Both the position numbers and the translations under genes were made by a program. Shown one piece after another: positions 11,401 through 21,216 of a stretch of DNA of 64,000 nucleotides. The notes under the pieces were generated by a model, which was given only the letters and a program-made list of their open reading frames with translations, did not search any database and was not told the origin of the DNA. The stretch's first letter is position 1. Each line of letters starts with the position of its first letter. The stretch comes from Musa acuminata AAA Group (Eukaryota; Streptophyta; Magnoliopsida; Zingiberales; Musaceae): assembly GCF_036884655.1 (NCBI RefSeq), contig NC_088340.1, positions 5,105,501 through 5,169,500 of the forward strand, read 5' to 3'.

Positions 11401-13432
11401 AGGTGGATGCCCTTCATGTCCTTACCGACTCCCAGCTTGTGGCCAAGCAACTTAGCGGAGGATACGAAGCCCGCGACCCAACCATGGCCAGATACCTGGC
11501 GCAGGTGAGGGACTTAACCGCAAAGTTCCTTCATTTTACATTGTCTAATGTCCCGAGGGGGGAGAACGAGCGCGCCGACGCGCTGGCTAAACTAGCCTCA
11601 AAACATGCCCCCGAAGTCGGACCGGAGCTCGAGGAGATACCCGCCCGCGCCTTCGAGGTCGCGGTCACGGCTGCCAGCAAGCGGAGTTAACCCAGGACGG
11701 GAGCGAGGGCCTCGCACAACCTCCCGACGCTTGGGTCCTGCACGTCGACGGATCAGCCAACTCAAAAGGTGCTGGCGCAGGGCTGGTGCTCCGGGCCCCC
11801 GATGGGCGGACATTCGAGCGTTCCCTCCGCTTCGGATTCCGTGCCACTAACAACGAGGCGGAGTATGAGGCACTCCTGGCAGGACTCAGACTGGCCCTCG
11901 AGATGCAGGTGGATGCCCTTCATGTCCTTACCGACTCCCAGCTTGTGGCCGAGCAACTTAGCGGAGGATACGAAGCCCGCGACCCAACCATGGCCAGATA
12001 CCTGGCGCAGGTGAGGGACTTAACCGCAAAGTTCCTTCATTTTACATTGTCTAATGTCCCGAGGGGGGAGAACGAGCGCGCCGACGCGCTGGCTAAACTG
12101 GCCTCAAAACATGCCCCCGAAGTCGGACCGGAGCTCGAGGAGATACCCGCCCGCGCCTTCGAGGTCGCGGTCACGGCTGCCAGCAACGAGTCCTCCTGGG
12201 TACAAGAACTGCTACGCTTTAAACGGGACGGAGTTCTTCCACCCGACAAAGCATCAGCCCGGCGCCTGCTTCGCACACATGCATGGTATATCGAGACGGG
12301 CGGACGGCTCTATAAGCGGTCTTTCTCGTACCCCCTCCTGCGATGCTTGGAACCCGACGAGGCGCAAACCGTCCTGGCAGAAGTACACGAGGGCGCCTGC
12401 GGAGAACACATCGGCGGACGTATCCTAGCACATAAAATACTCCGCCAAGGCTACTACTGGCCGACCATGTGCCGGGATGCGAGAACACACGTGCAACGGT
12501 GTACCTCATGCCAAGAGCACGCCCGCACGCCTCGGCTCCCCGCAGTCCCGCTAACTCCCATCGACTGCGCGTGGCCGTTTGCGCAATGGGGGTTAGACAT
12601 CCTCGGGCCCTTTCCTTTGGCTGCAGGACAGCGGAGATTCCTCATCGTCGGTGTGGACTATTTCACGAAGTGGGTCGAAGCCGAACCATTGGCGACAATT
12701 ACGGCGCATCAAGTAGAGAAGTTCGTATGGAAAAATTTGATTACTCGGTTCGGCCTGCCCACAACCATCGTCACAGATAACGGACCCCAGTTCGCCAGTC
12801 AAAGATTTCGGGAGTTCTGCGCGAGACATGGAATCCGCCTGAAGTACAGCCCGGTCGCTCACCCTCAAACGAACGGGCTAACAGAGGTGACCAATCGGTC
12901 CATCCTAAACGGGCTCAAAAGAAGGGTGTCCGCGGCTCGGACAACCTGGACGGACGAGCTCCCGAGCGTACTATGGGCGCTACGTACCACTCCAAAAACA
13001 GCAACGGGGGAGTCCCCGTACAGCGTCGCATTCGGAACCGAAGCCGTCCTTCCCCCCGAAGTAGCTATCGCCACCCTCCGGACAAAAAGCTATGACGAGG
13101 GAGCCTCGGACGAAGGACTCCGAGCCGCTCTCGACTTACTGGAGGAGCGACGCGCCGACGCGCATGTGAGAGCCCTCTCCTACAAAAGGGCGGTCGCAAG
13201 GGTTTATAACCGAAAGGTACGACCTCAACCCATCGGGTTGGGCGACCTGGTCCTGCGGCGAACCGAAATCAGCGATCCAGCCCGACTAAGAGGCAAGCTG
13301 GCCCCCAATTGGGAAGGCACCTATCGGGTGACCTAAGTCATCGGAACCGGCGCATTCCGACTCACCACAATGGAGGGTCAGTCCCTACCAAGGACTTGGA
13401 ACGCACAAAACCTCAAAAAGTTCTTCCCATAA
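8449..13432 (+). pseudogene. Retrotransposon pol: protease, RT, RNase H, extra RNase H x3, integrase
   Basis: An uninterrupted 908-residue frame (8458-11184) carries an aspartic protease motif ([10 protein letters not shown], near 8770), RT (YVDDMIVKS near 9886), the usual gypsy RNase H (about 10315-10560) and then a plant-type RNase H ([31 protein letters not shown]). The second RNase H is repeated twice more with frame changes. The third copy is in frame with integrase (11786-13336), which has an HHCC finger (CGEHIGG ... CTSCQEH), catalytic Asp in GLDILGP, Asp in VTDNGPQF and Glu in LTEVTNR. A TAA at 13334-13336 cuts the last ~32 codons, ending LKKFFP at 13432. RT and integrase are thus in different frames, so this copy is non-autonomous. 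Confidence 0.93.
10669..12186 (+). repeat. Threefold exact-length tandem repeat of the second RNase H (506 bp each)
   Basis: Units are 10669-11174, 11175-11680 and 11681-12186, each running from GCGGAGTTAACC to GCCAGCAA. Because 506 is not a multiple of three, each extra copy shifts the frame and meets a TAA at the unit junction; unit 2 also has CAG changed to TAG at 11401. By eye, unit pairs differ at roughly 7-15 positions, mostly transitions. Confidence 0.95.
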
Positions 13433-13544
13433 GACTCGGACAGCCACGAGAGCCGAAGCCCAGATAATTAATTGAGAAAGAAAAAAGGAGCACGTTCATT
13501 CAAAAGCAAAGGAGGTGTTACAAAAAGCGAAAATACAAAGGACA

Positions 13545-15654
13545 TCAATCCTCAGGAACGTCTGGACTATCATCAAAAGGAACCTCTGTTGGCATGTCGA
13601 CGCCCAGATCTTCAGGAAAGGAGCCAAAACGGTCCTCCACGACCTCCGAATCGGGATAGCGTGCCTTAAAACGGGCAAGGGCCACCCGATACCATTACTC
13701 ATAGGAGACCCGCCCGGTCCGGACAAGGCCTAGTTGAAAACCCGAGGAATCCTTGTAGTCCTCGATCAGCTTCTTGTCCTTCTCCGGCCTTTGGCGGATC
13801 TCGGCCTCCAGAGCCTCGGAGGCCCCTGACGCCTCGGCTCGTGCCTCCTCGAGACGCCGAACCAGCTCGATGGAGTCGGCCCTCGCTAAGCGAGCCTCCG
13901 CCACCGACGCCTTCAGAAGCGCCTGGAGCTCCGTACCGCGCTCCTCAGACGCTTCCAGTCACGCCCGAAACTCCGCGAGCAGCTCAGCAGATGCCTGGAG
14001 CTCGGAATTCAGGCGCGCCGCCTCCGCCTCCGAATCCAAAGCTCGCTGCTCGGCCGCAGCAACTGCCTCAGGGCCTGCCCCGGCCCGAGCCTCGTCCACC
14101 TGCCTCCGGAGCTCGACGTTACGGCTGCTTAAAGCGGCGATAACTTGTCCCACATCTCGTACGCGATCCATCAAAGCGGCGGCATAATGGTTGCCCTGAG
14201 GAAAGGGCAAGGATAAGGTCAGAACCGAGCCCGGTCGGGAACGGGTAAACCGAGGGACGAAATGACGCTTACCCATAACAGAGACTTGGCTGCCTTGCCA
14301 AGCAGAGCATCGGACGGCAAGGAATACAGATCCCGAGCTATATCGGGATGAAGCCCACCTCGGATAAACCTGCCCGCAATATCCCCGTCGGCCCACACCC
14401 GAGTGCCTCTGGTAAGACCATCCCATCGGGCCACCAGCGGGTCGGTGGCCACACCGCGGGGAAGAGCACCCATCTCCCGCGCCAAGTACGGCTCATCCTC
14501 CCTTAACGGAAGACAAAGAAGCTCGTGGACGGAAGGCTGGCGATGCGCCTCTGTCGCCACACCCCCGCTCGGTCCAGCCTCGCCTCCCCCGAGACTTCTT
14601 GCGGCACCTTCCACCGCCGATGCCGCAGCAGCTCCCACTGCCAGAGCTGCAACCACCTCGAGACCTCCGCCCGATGGCTCCCGCGCCCTCTTCTGAGACT
14701 TGCGCGCCTCGACGTCCACGGGGGCTTCCCTCGTACCCACCTTGGCGACGGAAGGTGAACGGCCCGACGCGGCAGAAGTCTTCCCCCCACGCAAGGCCTC
14801 AAGGCGCACCATTTCTGCCGAGAAAGATCAGGACGACTATTAGTCAAACGAAAACGCGCAAGAAAAGGAAAGGAAACCCCCAAAGGAACCGCTCCTCGGA
14901 GCGTACCTAGAGGCACCGGGCTAAGGCCCGCCTCCACTAACCACCGCTCAGACATGCTCTGGATGGCTCGGGAGACCGGGAGGATTTCTCTAAGCCTCCG
15001 AAGCCCTCGGCGCTCATCATCGTCCAAAGCTGGGGTAGTGTTGTCTATCACACGCGCCCCCCAGCGGACCCCAAACCCCCAGTCCTCCGAGCGACTGATA
15101 AAAAAGAAGCGCTCCTTCCACCCCTTGTTGCTGGAAGGGGCCCCGCTCACCCTGAAACCCGCTCGGGCAGACATGTAGTAGCCCCCCGACCCCTTGGAAA
15201 GACGAAAGCAGGAGAGGAAGAGGGCGCGGGTCGGGGATATATCGGCGTAATGACACTCGCCCAAAAACGCCACCAGATAGCGCCACGAGTTCGGCGCCAT
15301 TTGGGATGGGGAAATACACCACCAAGAAAGGCAGGAGACTATGACGGGATGCAGAGGGAGGCGTAGCCCGGCCTCGAAAGCATCGAGGGTGAGGGCAAAG
15401 CCCCCAGGAATCGGGTCGTAGGCACGTTGGCCATGCTCGGGAGCTAGAAGGACAAACTCCTCCGGGACACTATAGCGATCCCGGAGGAGACTTAGCGACG
15501 ACTCGCCCACGGTGGAGTCGTGGTCGTGGGGCCACATCAAGGCCTCTAGGGCCCTGGCCGCCTTTTCGTCTTACGACGAGCCAGGGTTTGACGAAGCAGC
15601 CGACCCCCCGGCCTTCGACGAAGAGGAAGATGAACGGGAGGAAGAGGACACCAT
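13545..15654 (-). pseudogene. Antisense spliced gene of the Tat element (PF04195 Transposase_28-like)
   Basis: It lies opposite to gag-pol, between integrase and the 3' LTR. Three exons fit exactly in phase: 15654-14907, 14814-14273 and 14195-13545, with introns starting GTACGC and GTAAGC and ending GGCAG and CTCAG. The product starts with a Ser-rich stretch, then a conserved region (FALTLDAFEAGLRLPLHP, QMAPNSWRYLVAFL, SSNKGWKERFFF) matching the 'putative gypsy type transposon' family. A long Ala/Glu/Arg-rich probable coiled coil follows (exon 3, NHYAAALMDRVRDVGQVIAA onward), ending PDVPED. In-frame stops at 15571-15573, 13959-13961 and 13695-13697 show this copy is dead. The role of this protein in such elements is not known to me; domain naming rests on recalled family features. 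Confidence 0.8.
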
Positions 15655-16097
15655 TCTCACTGACCTTCGGCAAGGAAAGAAGGAACGATTAGCACAAACA
15701 AGACGATGAGGCACGAGACAGCACGACACACACGGAGGAAAAGATCTTCCCTCGGCAACTGGCCTCACGCCACTTATAGGCGGGCCGCATCCCGCCAAAA
15801 GCGACGACCCTTCCTCTCCCGAAGTCTGCTGCAGGGAAGGAAGGCGTCACCTCGCCATAAGTGCAGCAGGGCATGACAGAGGGCCGCGGCGCAGCGCGGA
15901 TACCAAGGCATACAAGGCGCCGGCCTCGGGGACACTAACCGAGACAGACTTAAAGGCATTAATCACGTTTAGCCCTAATCATATCAAGCCCGAAGCCCGG
16001 TGAACGCCGAAAAGGGACGGCCTCTTGACCTTCCCCAGAGAAAAGCGGGCCCAGCCGCCCGCGCGCTCGCGCGGCCGGGTCGCCAGTCAAAATAAAG
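15655..16097. other. Upstream region of the antisense gene inside the element
   Basis: GC-rich sequence with no recognised coding region. It probably holds the promoter and 5' untranslated region of the antisense gene. Confidence 0.4.
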
Positions 16098-16888
16098 GCC
16101 CGAGGCTCACCAGTCCTGCTCCTCAGCTGCGTGATGCCCGAGGCTCACCAGTCCTGCTCCTCGGCCGCGTGATGCCCGAGGCTCACCAGCGCGGTCAGCC
16201 CGCCTGGGTCCTGCTCCTCGGCCGCGTGATGCCCGAGGCTCGCCAGCCCTGCTCCTCGGCCACGTAATGCCCGAGGCTCACCAGTCCTGCTCCTCGGCCG
16301 CGTGATGCCCGAGGCTCACTAGCGCGATCAGCCTGCCTGGGTCCTGCTCCTCGGCCGCGTAATGCCCGAGGCTCGCCAGCCCTGCTCCTCGACCGCGTAA
16401 GGCTCGAGGCCCACCAGTCCTGCTCCTCGGCCGCGTAATGCCCGAGGCTCACCAGTCCTGCTCCTCGGCCGCGTGATGCCCGAGGCTCACTAGCGCGGTC
16501 AGCCCGCCTGGGTCCTGCTCCTCGGCCGCGTAATGCCCGAGGCTCGCCAGCCCTGCTCCTCGGCCGCGTAAGGCCCGAGGCCCACCAGTCCTACTCCTCG
16601 GCCGCGTGATGCCCAAGGCTCACCAGTCCTGCTCCTCGGCCGCGTGATGCCCGAGGCTCACTAGCGCGGTCAGCCCGCCTGGGTCCTGCTCCTCGACCGC
16701 GTAATGCCCGAGGCTTGCCAGCCCTGCTCCTCGGCCGCGTAAGGCCCGAGGCTCACCAGTCCTGCTCCTCGGCCGCGTGATGCCCGAGGCTCACCAGCGC
16801 GGTTTGCCCACCTGGGTCCTGCTCCTCGGCCGCGTAAGGCCCGAGGCTCACCAGTCCTGCTCCTCGGCCGCGTAATGCCCGAGGCTCG
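16098..16888. repeat. GC-rich tandem repeat block near the 3' LTR (38-bp and 57-bp units)
   Basis: The basic unit is about 38 bp (GCCCGAGGCTCACCAGTCCT followed by GCTCCTCGGCCGCGTGAT). A longer variant carries an insert of about 19 bp around AGCGCGGTCAGCCCGCCTGG. About seventeen to twenty units span 791 bp. Open frames across this block are repeat artefacts. Confidence 0.95.
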
Positions 16889-16947
16889 CGAAATGCAGCC
16901 ATGCCTTGGACCTCCTTCCCCATCACGACCGACGCATGGCTCCTTTC

Positions 16948-16961
16948 GGGGGGGGGGAATA
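16948..16961 (+). other. Polypurine tract
   Basis: A run of G followed by AATA directly precedes the 3' LTR, the expected position for plus-strand priming. Confidence 0.8.
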
Positions 16962-17548
16962 TGATAGGGGAAATAATGGCCGAATGACGCGCCACGACGA
17001 CGGCCCCACCTGGGCATCAGTCTGCCCAAGTCTGAAGGCAATAACGCTGACTAGACCCGCGCTGACAACTTTCGCTGCCACGCAGCAACCCCCGACCCGG
17101 CGTGGTTGACCTCGACAAGGCAAGGCGACGACCAGCTCCCGCCCATACCCTGCGGCAAACCGTTCCACCACGCGACCCCAGCGACCGCGTCAGACGCCAT
17201 CAGAAAGTACCACCCCGCTCCAGCGGGCAGTCACATCCAATAACGCTAAATCCGTCTATAAATACTCCCGAACTCCCCAAAGAAAAGGGACACTCTCAAC
17301 ACACTCAACAGACGGAGGCTTCCCCTCCTCCTAAGCCCCCTCCACATCCTTTACTAACTTGATCGTCGGAGGGGTCGAGTCGAGCACCCCGACCCGACCT
17401 TTGTGCAGGTGCGAAGTCTTCGGAGATCACTGCCTTTGGAGATCCAGCAGAGCCGAGGGACTCCCCCGCCCGTTGACCACCGCCTTCCGGGCCCGGACCA
17501 AGCCGCGACAGCCCCAAGGCCACGGCTGAACAGTTACCTGCCGTAACA
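16962..17548 (+). repeat. 3' LTR (587 bp)
   Basis: Begins TGATAGGGG, ends CCGTAACA and is followed by the GTTAG duplication at 17549-17553. It is six bases longer than the 5' LTR because of one indel. Confidence 0.95.
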
Positions 17549-17553
17549 GTTAG

Positions 17554-19053
17554 TTGTCTGCTCAGTCGTTCTTTGGTTTGAGGGCAAAAAAGCTTCTATA
17601 CATGATTATATATATCAGGCGTAAATCTAAAAAAAAATGTTGGCTCTTTGTAGAAGTTTCATACTGTCAAACTTGATGCATGTTGTAGTTCTGCAGCTCT
17701 GCCAGACTGTTTCTCAAGATATCGGGCTCTCAGAACTCTATTATCTAAGGAGAAATAAATGACAGTTTATCTCTGGAATTGTTTCGTTGGCTTGTAAGAA
17801 TATCAAGGAAGAATAATAAGGCTTTCTTGCAAAATTTGTTTCAATAGGATAAGTAGATGACTGTTAACTCTTGGCATACATATTGGAGAAAACTCTTATA
17901 AGCATAGTTCAGCTTGTAGTTTGGAAAACCTTTGCGCTAAGCTTTTAAAATTTCATTTCTCTCATACTTTTGTTTTCTATCAAATTATAGAATCTTCACC
18001 TTTGAAGTTTCACTATATGAATATATGGTCTTTGTAAATCTATTGTAGTGTGAAATCTTTGGTGCTGTTGTTAGCTTTAGAAAAAAGATGGTTTCATTGT
18101 GATATTAACTGGAATCATGTTTACCTGCAATCTATCTATTTCTTTGGAGCACCATAGATAGTTTTTCACTATGAAATGCTTCTATTCATTGCCTTGCTGT
18201 CATAGACTTGGTAGTAACATATGTGATATCAGAACCCTTTTTTTTCTATGATAACAATATGCTTACAGAGAAATTAAAATCATGAGCTATATTATAAAAT
18301 TTTGGTAAAGAGTTATCGAAAATATGATAAGGCTTAAAACAAATATCTCTAAAAATCAATTTGATTTTATGCTTGAAAGATCAAACGTAAAAACTATTTA
18401 TTTATTAAAATAATTAATGAAAAAGTATAGAGAGAAAAAGAAATATTTGCATATGGGCTTTATCATGGTTCGCCTTACTAGTTTGTATCGATGTATCGAT
18501 TAGTTATCGGTACAATACATATCGAGCCATACCAACCTGTACCGAGCGTACCAACACATGGTACATAGGGATAGATCGATGTACTGCACGTATCGATCCC
18601 CTGTCAAACCGGTATGCACTGCTCGTATCGAATGATATGCTACGGTACGATGAACATTGGGATTTATTGACTTATAGAAAGCCTGTGATAGGGTTCTTAG
18701 AGATTTATTGTGGTGAGTTTTAGAAAAAAAAGGTACATTCACTAATTATATTGATATTATTAAAGATATATATGATAATATAACTATTAGTATTAGAATT
18801 ATAGAAAGTGTATCCAGTGAATTTCTTATTAGTATAGGATTACGTTAAGGATTCTCATTAAGTTCCTACCTTTTCACATTGATAATGAATGAATTTACTA
18901 GTCATTTACATAATAGACTTCCCCGGTATATGTTATTTACTGATGATATTATTCTAGTTGATGAGAGCCTAAGTGAAATTGATTATAAACTTGAACTATA
19001 AAGATATGGAGAGATCGATGAAGATATTATCCTAGTTGATGAGAGCCTAGTAT
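17554..19053 (+). other. Remainder of GGCT intron 2 with RTE-type LINE relic
   Basis: This continues the intron interrupted by the retrotransposon and matches, inverted, about 31920-33480. From about 18281 it carries a decayed non-LTR reverse transcriptase (ISKNQFDFMLERS-like, then SSYLFTLIMNEF and [14 protein letters not shown]). It breaks off near 19053, where amylase 3'-flank sequence begins. Confidence 0.75.
18464..18656. mobile_element. Short (~190-bp) insertion inside the LINE relic
   Basis: It interrupts the reverse-transcriptase frame between LHMGFI and GFIDL. Flanking copies of about 10 bases (TGGGCTTTAT; TTGGGATTTAT on the right here) look like a target-site duplication. The same insert is present in both other copies (about 32285-32470 inverted and about 36360-36545), so it predates the duplications. 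It is rich in TATCG/GGTAC words and has no clear terminal inverted repeat; its class is unknown. Confidence 0.65.
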
Positions 19054-19469
19054 GATAGCATTTAACTAATGAACTCTGACAATTTCACTAAAAGATGGCT
19101 CGGGAAAAATATCTCATATTCAATAATTTAATTAAAAAAATCCCTCGGAGAACTTAATTATAGTGTGATGGATATAATTTTCATGGATATAATTTTACGT
19201 ATCTCATGATAATTACCATAACATATTTGGAGATTAGCAACATGGAACTCGATTATTTCACTTGGATCGATCCATACGGATCAATAATTTGCCTTTTATT
19301 GGTCGAATAGATTACCACAGTCCTTACCAGGAAACATTTATTCTGCTGCCTCACGGCCAAGAAGGGAAAAGCTTCACGACCTCATTCATACCGAGGTCTT
19401 ACAACACAGATGAGAAAAGTCAACGAAAGAGAATCGAAAAGTCTCTTCCATGATTCATCATCATCGTCT
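19054..19469. other. 3' flank of amylase A
   Basis: This flank is shared, in the corresponding position, with the other amylase copies (about 41080-41750, and inverted at about 25545-25970 and 47465-48100). No gene seen. Confidence 0.6.
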
Positions 19470-20983
19470 TCATCTCTTCTCCCACACGCAGTAGTCATTG
19501 CCAGAGGCAACGACGTGGAAGTTAGAAGGAACGAGATTCCCCACGTTGTATCTCGAGCCTAGCTTTGTCAGTATCTTCCCATCGATCATTGCCATGTAGA
19601 GGTCAGCATCGGAGGCTAGAATGTTGAGAGCGCTACCCGAATGAATTCCATTTCGTGTTCTGGTTTCAGCCAACTGAGTTATCGCCTCCTTCAATCCCCA
19701 GTCGAACATGTGGTCGTAGAACTGTACGCACGAACATATAATCGTCATGCTGTGATACTATTTGAATCGAATGTTAGGCAGAAGCATACTTACGATGGAA
19801 GGGACGCCCGGATGCGTGAGTATATAAGCGTAGCCTTGCATGACCTTATCAGAAGGAAAAGGCCACAACCTTTGAGTCGAACCGGTATCGTGGTTGTCGA
19901 CGAAGGTGACAGCCTTCTCCGGCCACCACCCCATCATGCCGGGCGCCTTCCCCTGGGGATCACGCATCCTCCACAGTTCACCTTCCACGGCAGCTTGTAG
20001 TATTCCCTTTGTGGTGAAATCGAAGGCCGTCGCTGGGCCTCCGACCTGCTGAACCCAATTAACCAGCTCTTGGCGGTTGCCGTTCTGATCGTATGCTGGC
20101 TTCCCATCATTTCCGTAAGCTAGTGAACCCCAGATCTCAGCCACCACGAAGTTTGGCTGCGTCTGTTCGACGTAGATCTTGGCGATGCTCGAGGAGTAAC
20201 CCTTGGCAAAGTCGAGCCTCCACCCGTCGAAGCCGATGTCAGTCTTGAGCCAGTTCAGCCAGTCCGTCAGCTCACGCTGGACCTGCGTGTTGAGGTGGTC
20301 GATGTCGGGAGCCGCCGCGAAGCCCTCGCCGGTGTCGAGGTTTCCGGTGCCGTCGGAGTACTGTGTGTCGTCCCTACAGATCATGTGTGGACCCCAGTCG
20401 AGGCGGGCATCATCGGTTCCGCCTTCGAAGATGCACCATATGCCTCTCCCGTCTTGCTTGTCTGCGCAACGATGGTTGATGACGATGTCGGCCACGCATT
20501 TGACTCCCTTGTCGTGGAAAGCGCCGATCAACGCCTTCAACTCATCCTGATTCCCATACTTGGAAGCACCCAAGTCGTAGAGCCGGCCCGGCATGTAACC
20601 TAAGAGAAGAAGTCTCAGAATAGTTTAGACCAAGGCCGACTCGGTCAACATGTGATAGTGATCACGACGGCAAATAGGAATCACGAAACGACCTTGAACG
20701 CCGACAGAGTGCGAGGGCGGAGGCAGCCAGACGTGGGTGACTCCAGCGTTGGCTATATCAGAGACTTTGTCTTTCAAGAAGTTATACCAGCCGCCTTGCT
20801 GCCTCCACGACTCCCAGTTGAAGCCCTGCAACGTATTCGTTTCTCTTACTGTAAACGCGATGAAGGACAAAGGAATCAAATGGATCTGTTTATCTCTACC
20901 TGGAAGAGTATCTGGGACTGAGCCAAGTTCGGAACGACAAGAAACAGAAGCAGAAACATCGAAGGACCAAAATAGATCCTCAT
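19470..20983 (-). CDS. Secreted alpha-amylase (GH13), copy A, intact
   Basis: Four exons on the minus strand: 20983-20900, 20825-20693, 20599-19794, 19721-19470, giving 424 residues with exact phase and GT-AG introns. It hydrolyses internal alpha-1,4 bonds of starch. Residues 1-23 are a signal peptide ([19 protein letters not shown]...), predicting export, as for cereal AMY1-type enzymes. Visible family motifs: [18 protein letters not shown], catalytic Asp202 in [10 protein letters not shown], Glu227 in [11 protein letters not shown], Asp310 in FVDNHDTGS, and the C-terminal sheet domain ending YCVWEKR. Copy-specific residues include [20 protein letters not shown] and SRYNVGN. It is head-to-head with pseudogene B and shares NLDTGEG with copy D. 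Its promoter keeps a 33-bp segment lost in B and C. Confidence 0.93.
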
Positions 20984-21063
20984 CTCTTCCTTGCTTTCTT
21001 CCGTCGAAGGAGCAAAGGATGGAACGGGATGGGGATGGGAGAAGTGTGAGGGCTAAGGGCACG

Positions 21064-21071
21064 TATATATA
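21064..21071 (-). promoter_or_regulatory. TATA box of amylase A
   Basis: TATATATA lies about 85 bases upstream of the start codon, in the same position and context in all four amylase genes. Confidence 0.75.
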
Positions 21072-21183
21072 GCTGGAAGTGGCAGGGCAAGTAAGGCATG
21101 AAGGGAAGTAGATAAGCGTTGTTGTTGCCCATAACCTGCGTGGGGTCACCGGTGATCGGAAGAAGATAGGGCGAAGTCCGTTG

Positions 21184-21216
21184 CCAACTCTCACAAGTAG
21201 ATAAGCCTTTTGATTA
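21184..21216 (-). promoter_or_regulatory. 33-bp promoter segment specific to copies A and D
   Basis: On the gene strand it reads TAATCAAAAGGCTTATCTAC followed by TTGTGAGAGTTGG. It holds an AAAAGG (pyrimidine-box-like) word and a TATC/GATAAG-type word, which resemble sugar/gibberellin elements of cereal amylase promoters. It is absent from B and C between GACGCTGCAG and CAACGGAC. Function is inferred from motif likeness only. Confidence 0.55.

Larger units (their letters stand above)
6488..17548 (+). mobile_element. Ty3-gypsy LTR retrotransposon, Tat lineage, complete but inactivated
   Basis: The 11,061-bp element has two LTRs (6488-7068 and 16962-17548) beginning TG and ending CA and flanked by GTTAG. 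Internal order is primer-binding site, gag, protease, RT, RNase H, a second plant-type RNase H (present three times), integrase, an antisense gene, a 38-bp tandem-repeat block, a polypurine tract and the 3' LTR. The domain order RT-RH-INT places it in Ty3-gypsy; the extra RNase H and the antisense PF04195-type gene point to the Tat group. It cannot make its own proteins: gag-pol has a frameshift in a C-run (about 7438-7447), stops at 8152, 8446 and 13334, and frame changes from the RNase H triplication. The LTRs differ at ten sites, all transitions, plus a 6-bp indel, so the insertion is young. The inverted copy near 33490 has no insertion. Confidence 0.95.

Noticed and set aside
16098..16888. 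Possible CRISPR array because of regularly spaced repeats
   Set aside because: Units are directly adjacent with no unique spacers, inside a plant retrotransposon.
16195..17041. Frames of 80-123 residues on the minus strand reading repeated GHYAAEEQDW/RALRGRGAG words
   Set aside because: They are produced by the 38/57-bp tandem repeat and have no independent coding evidence.
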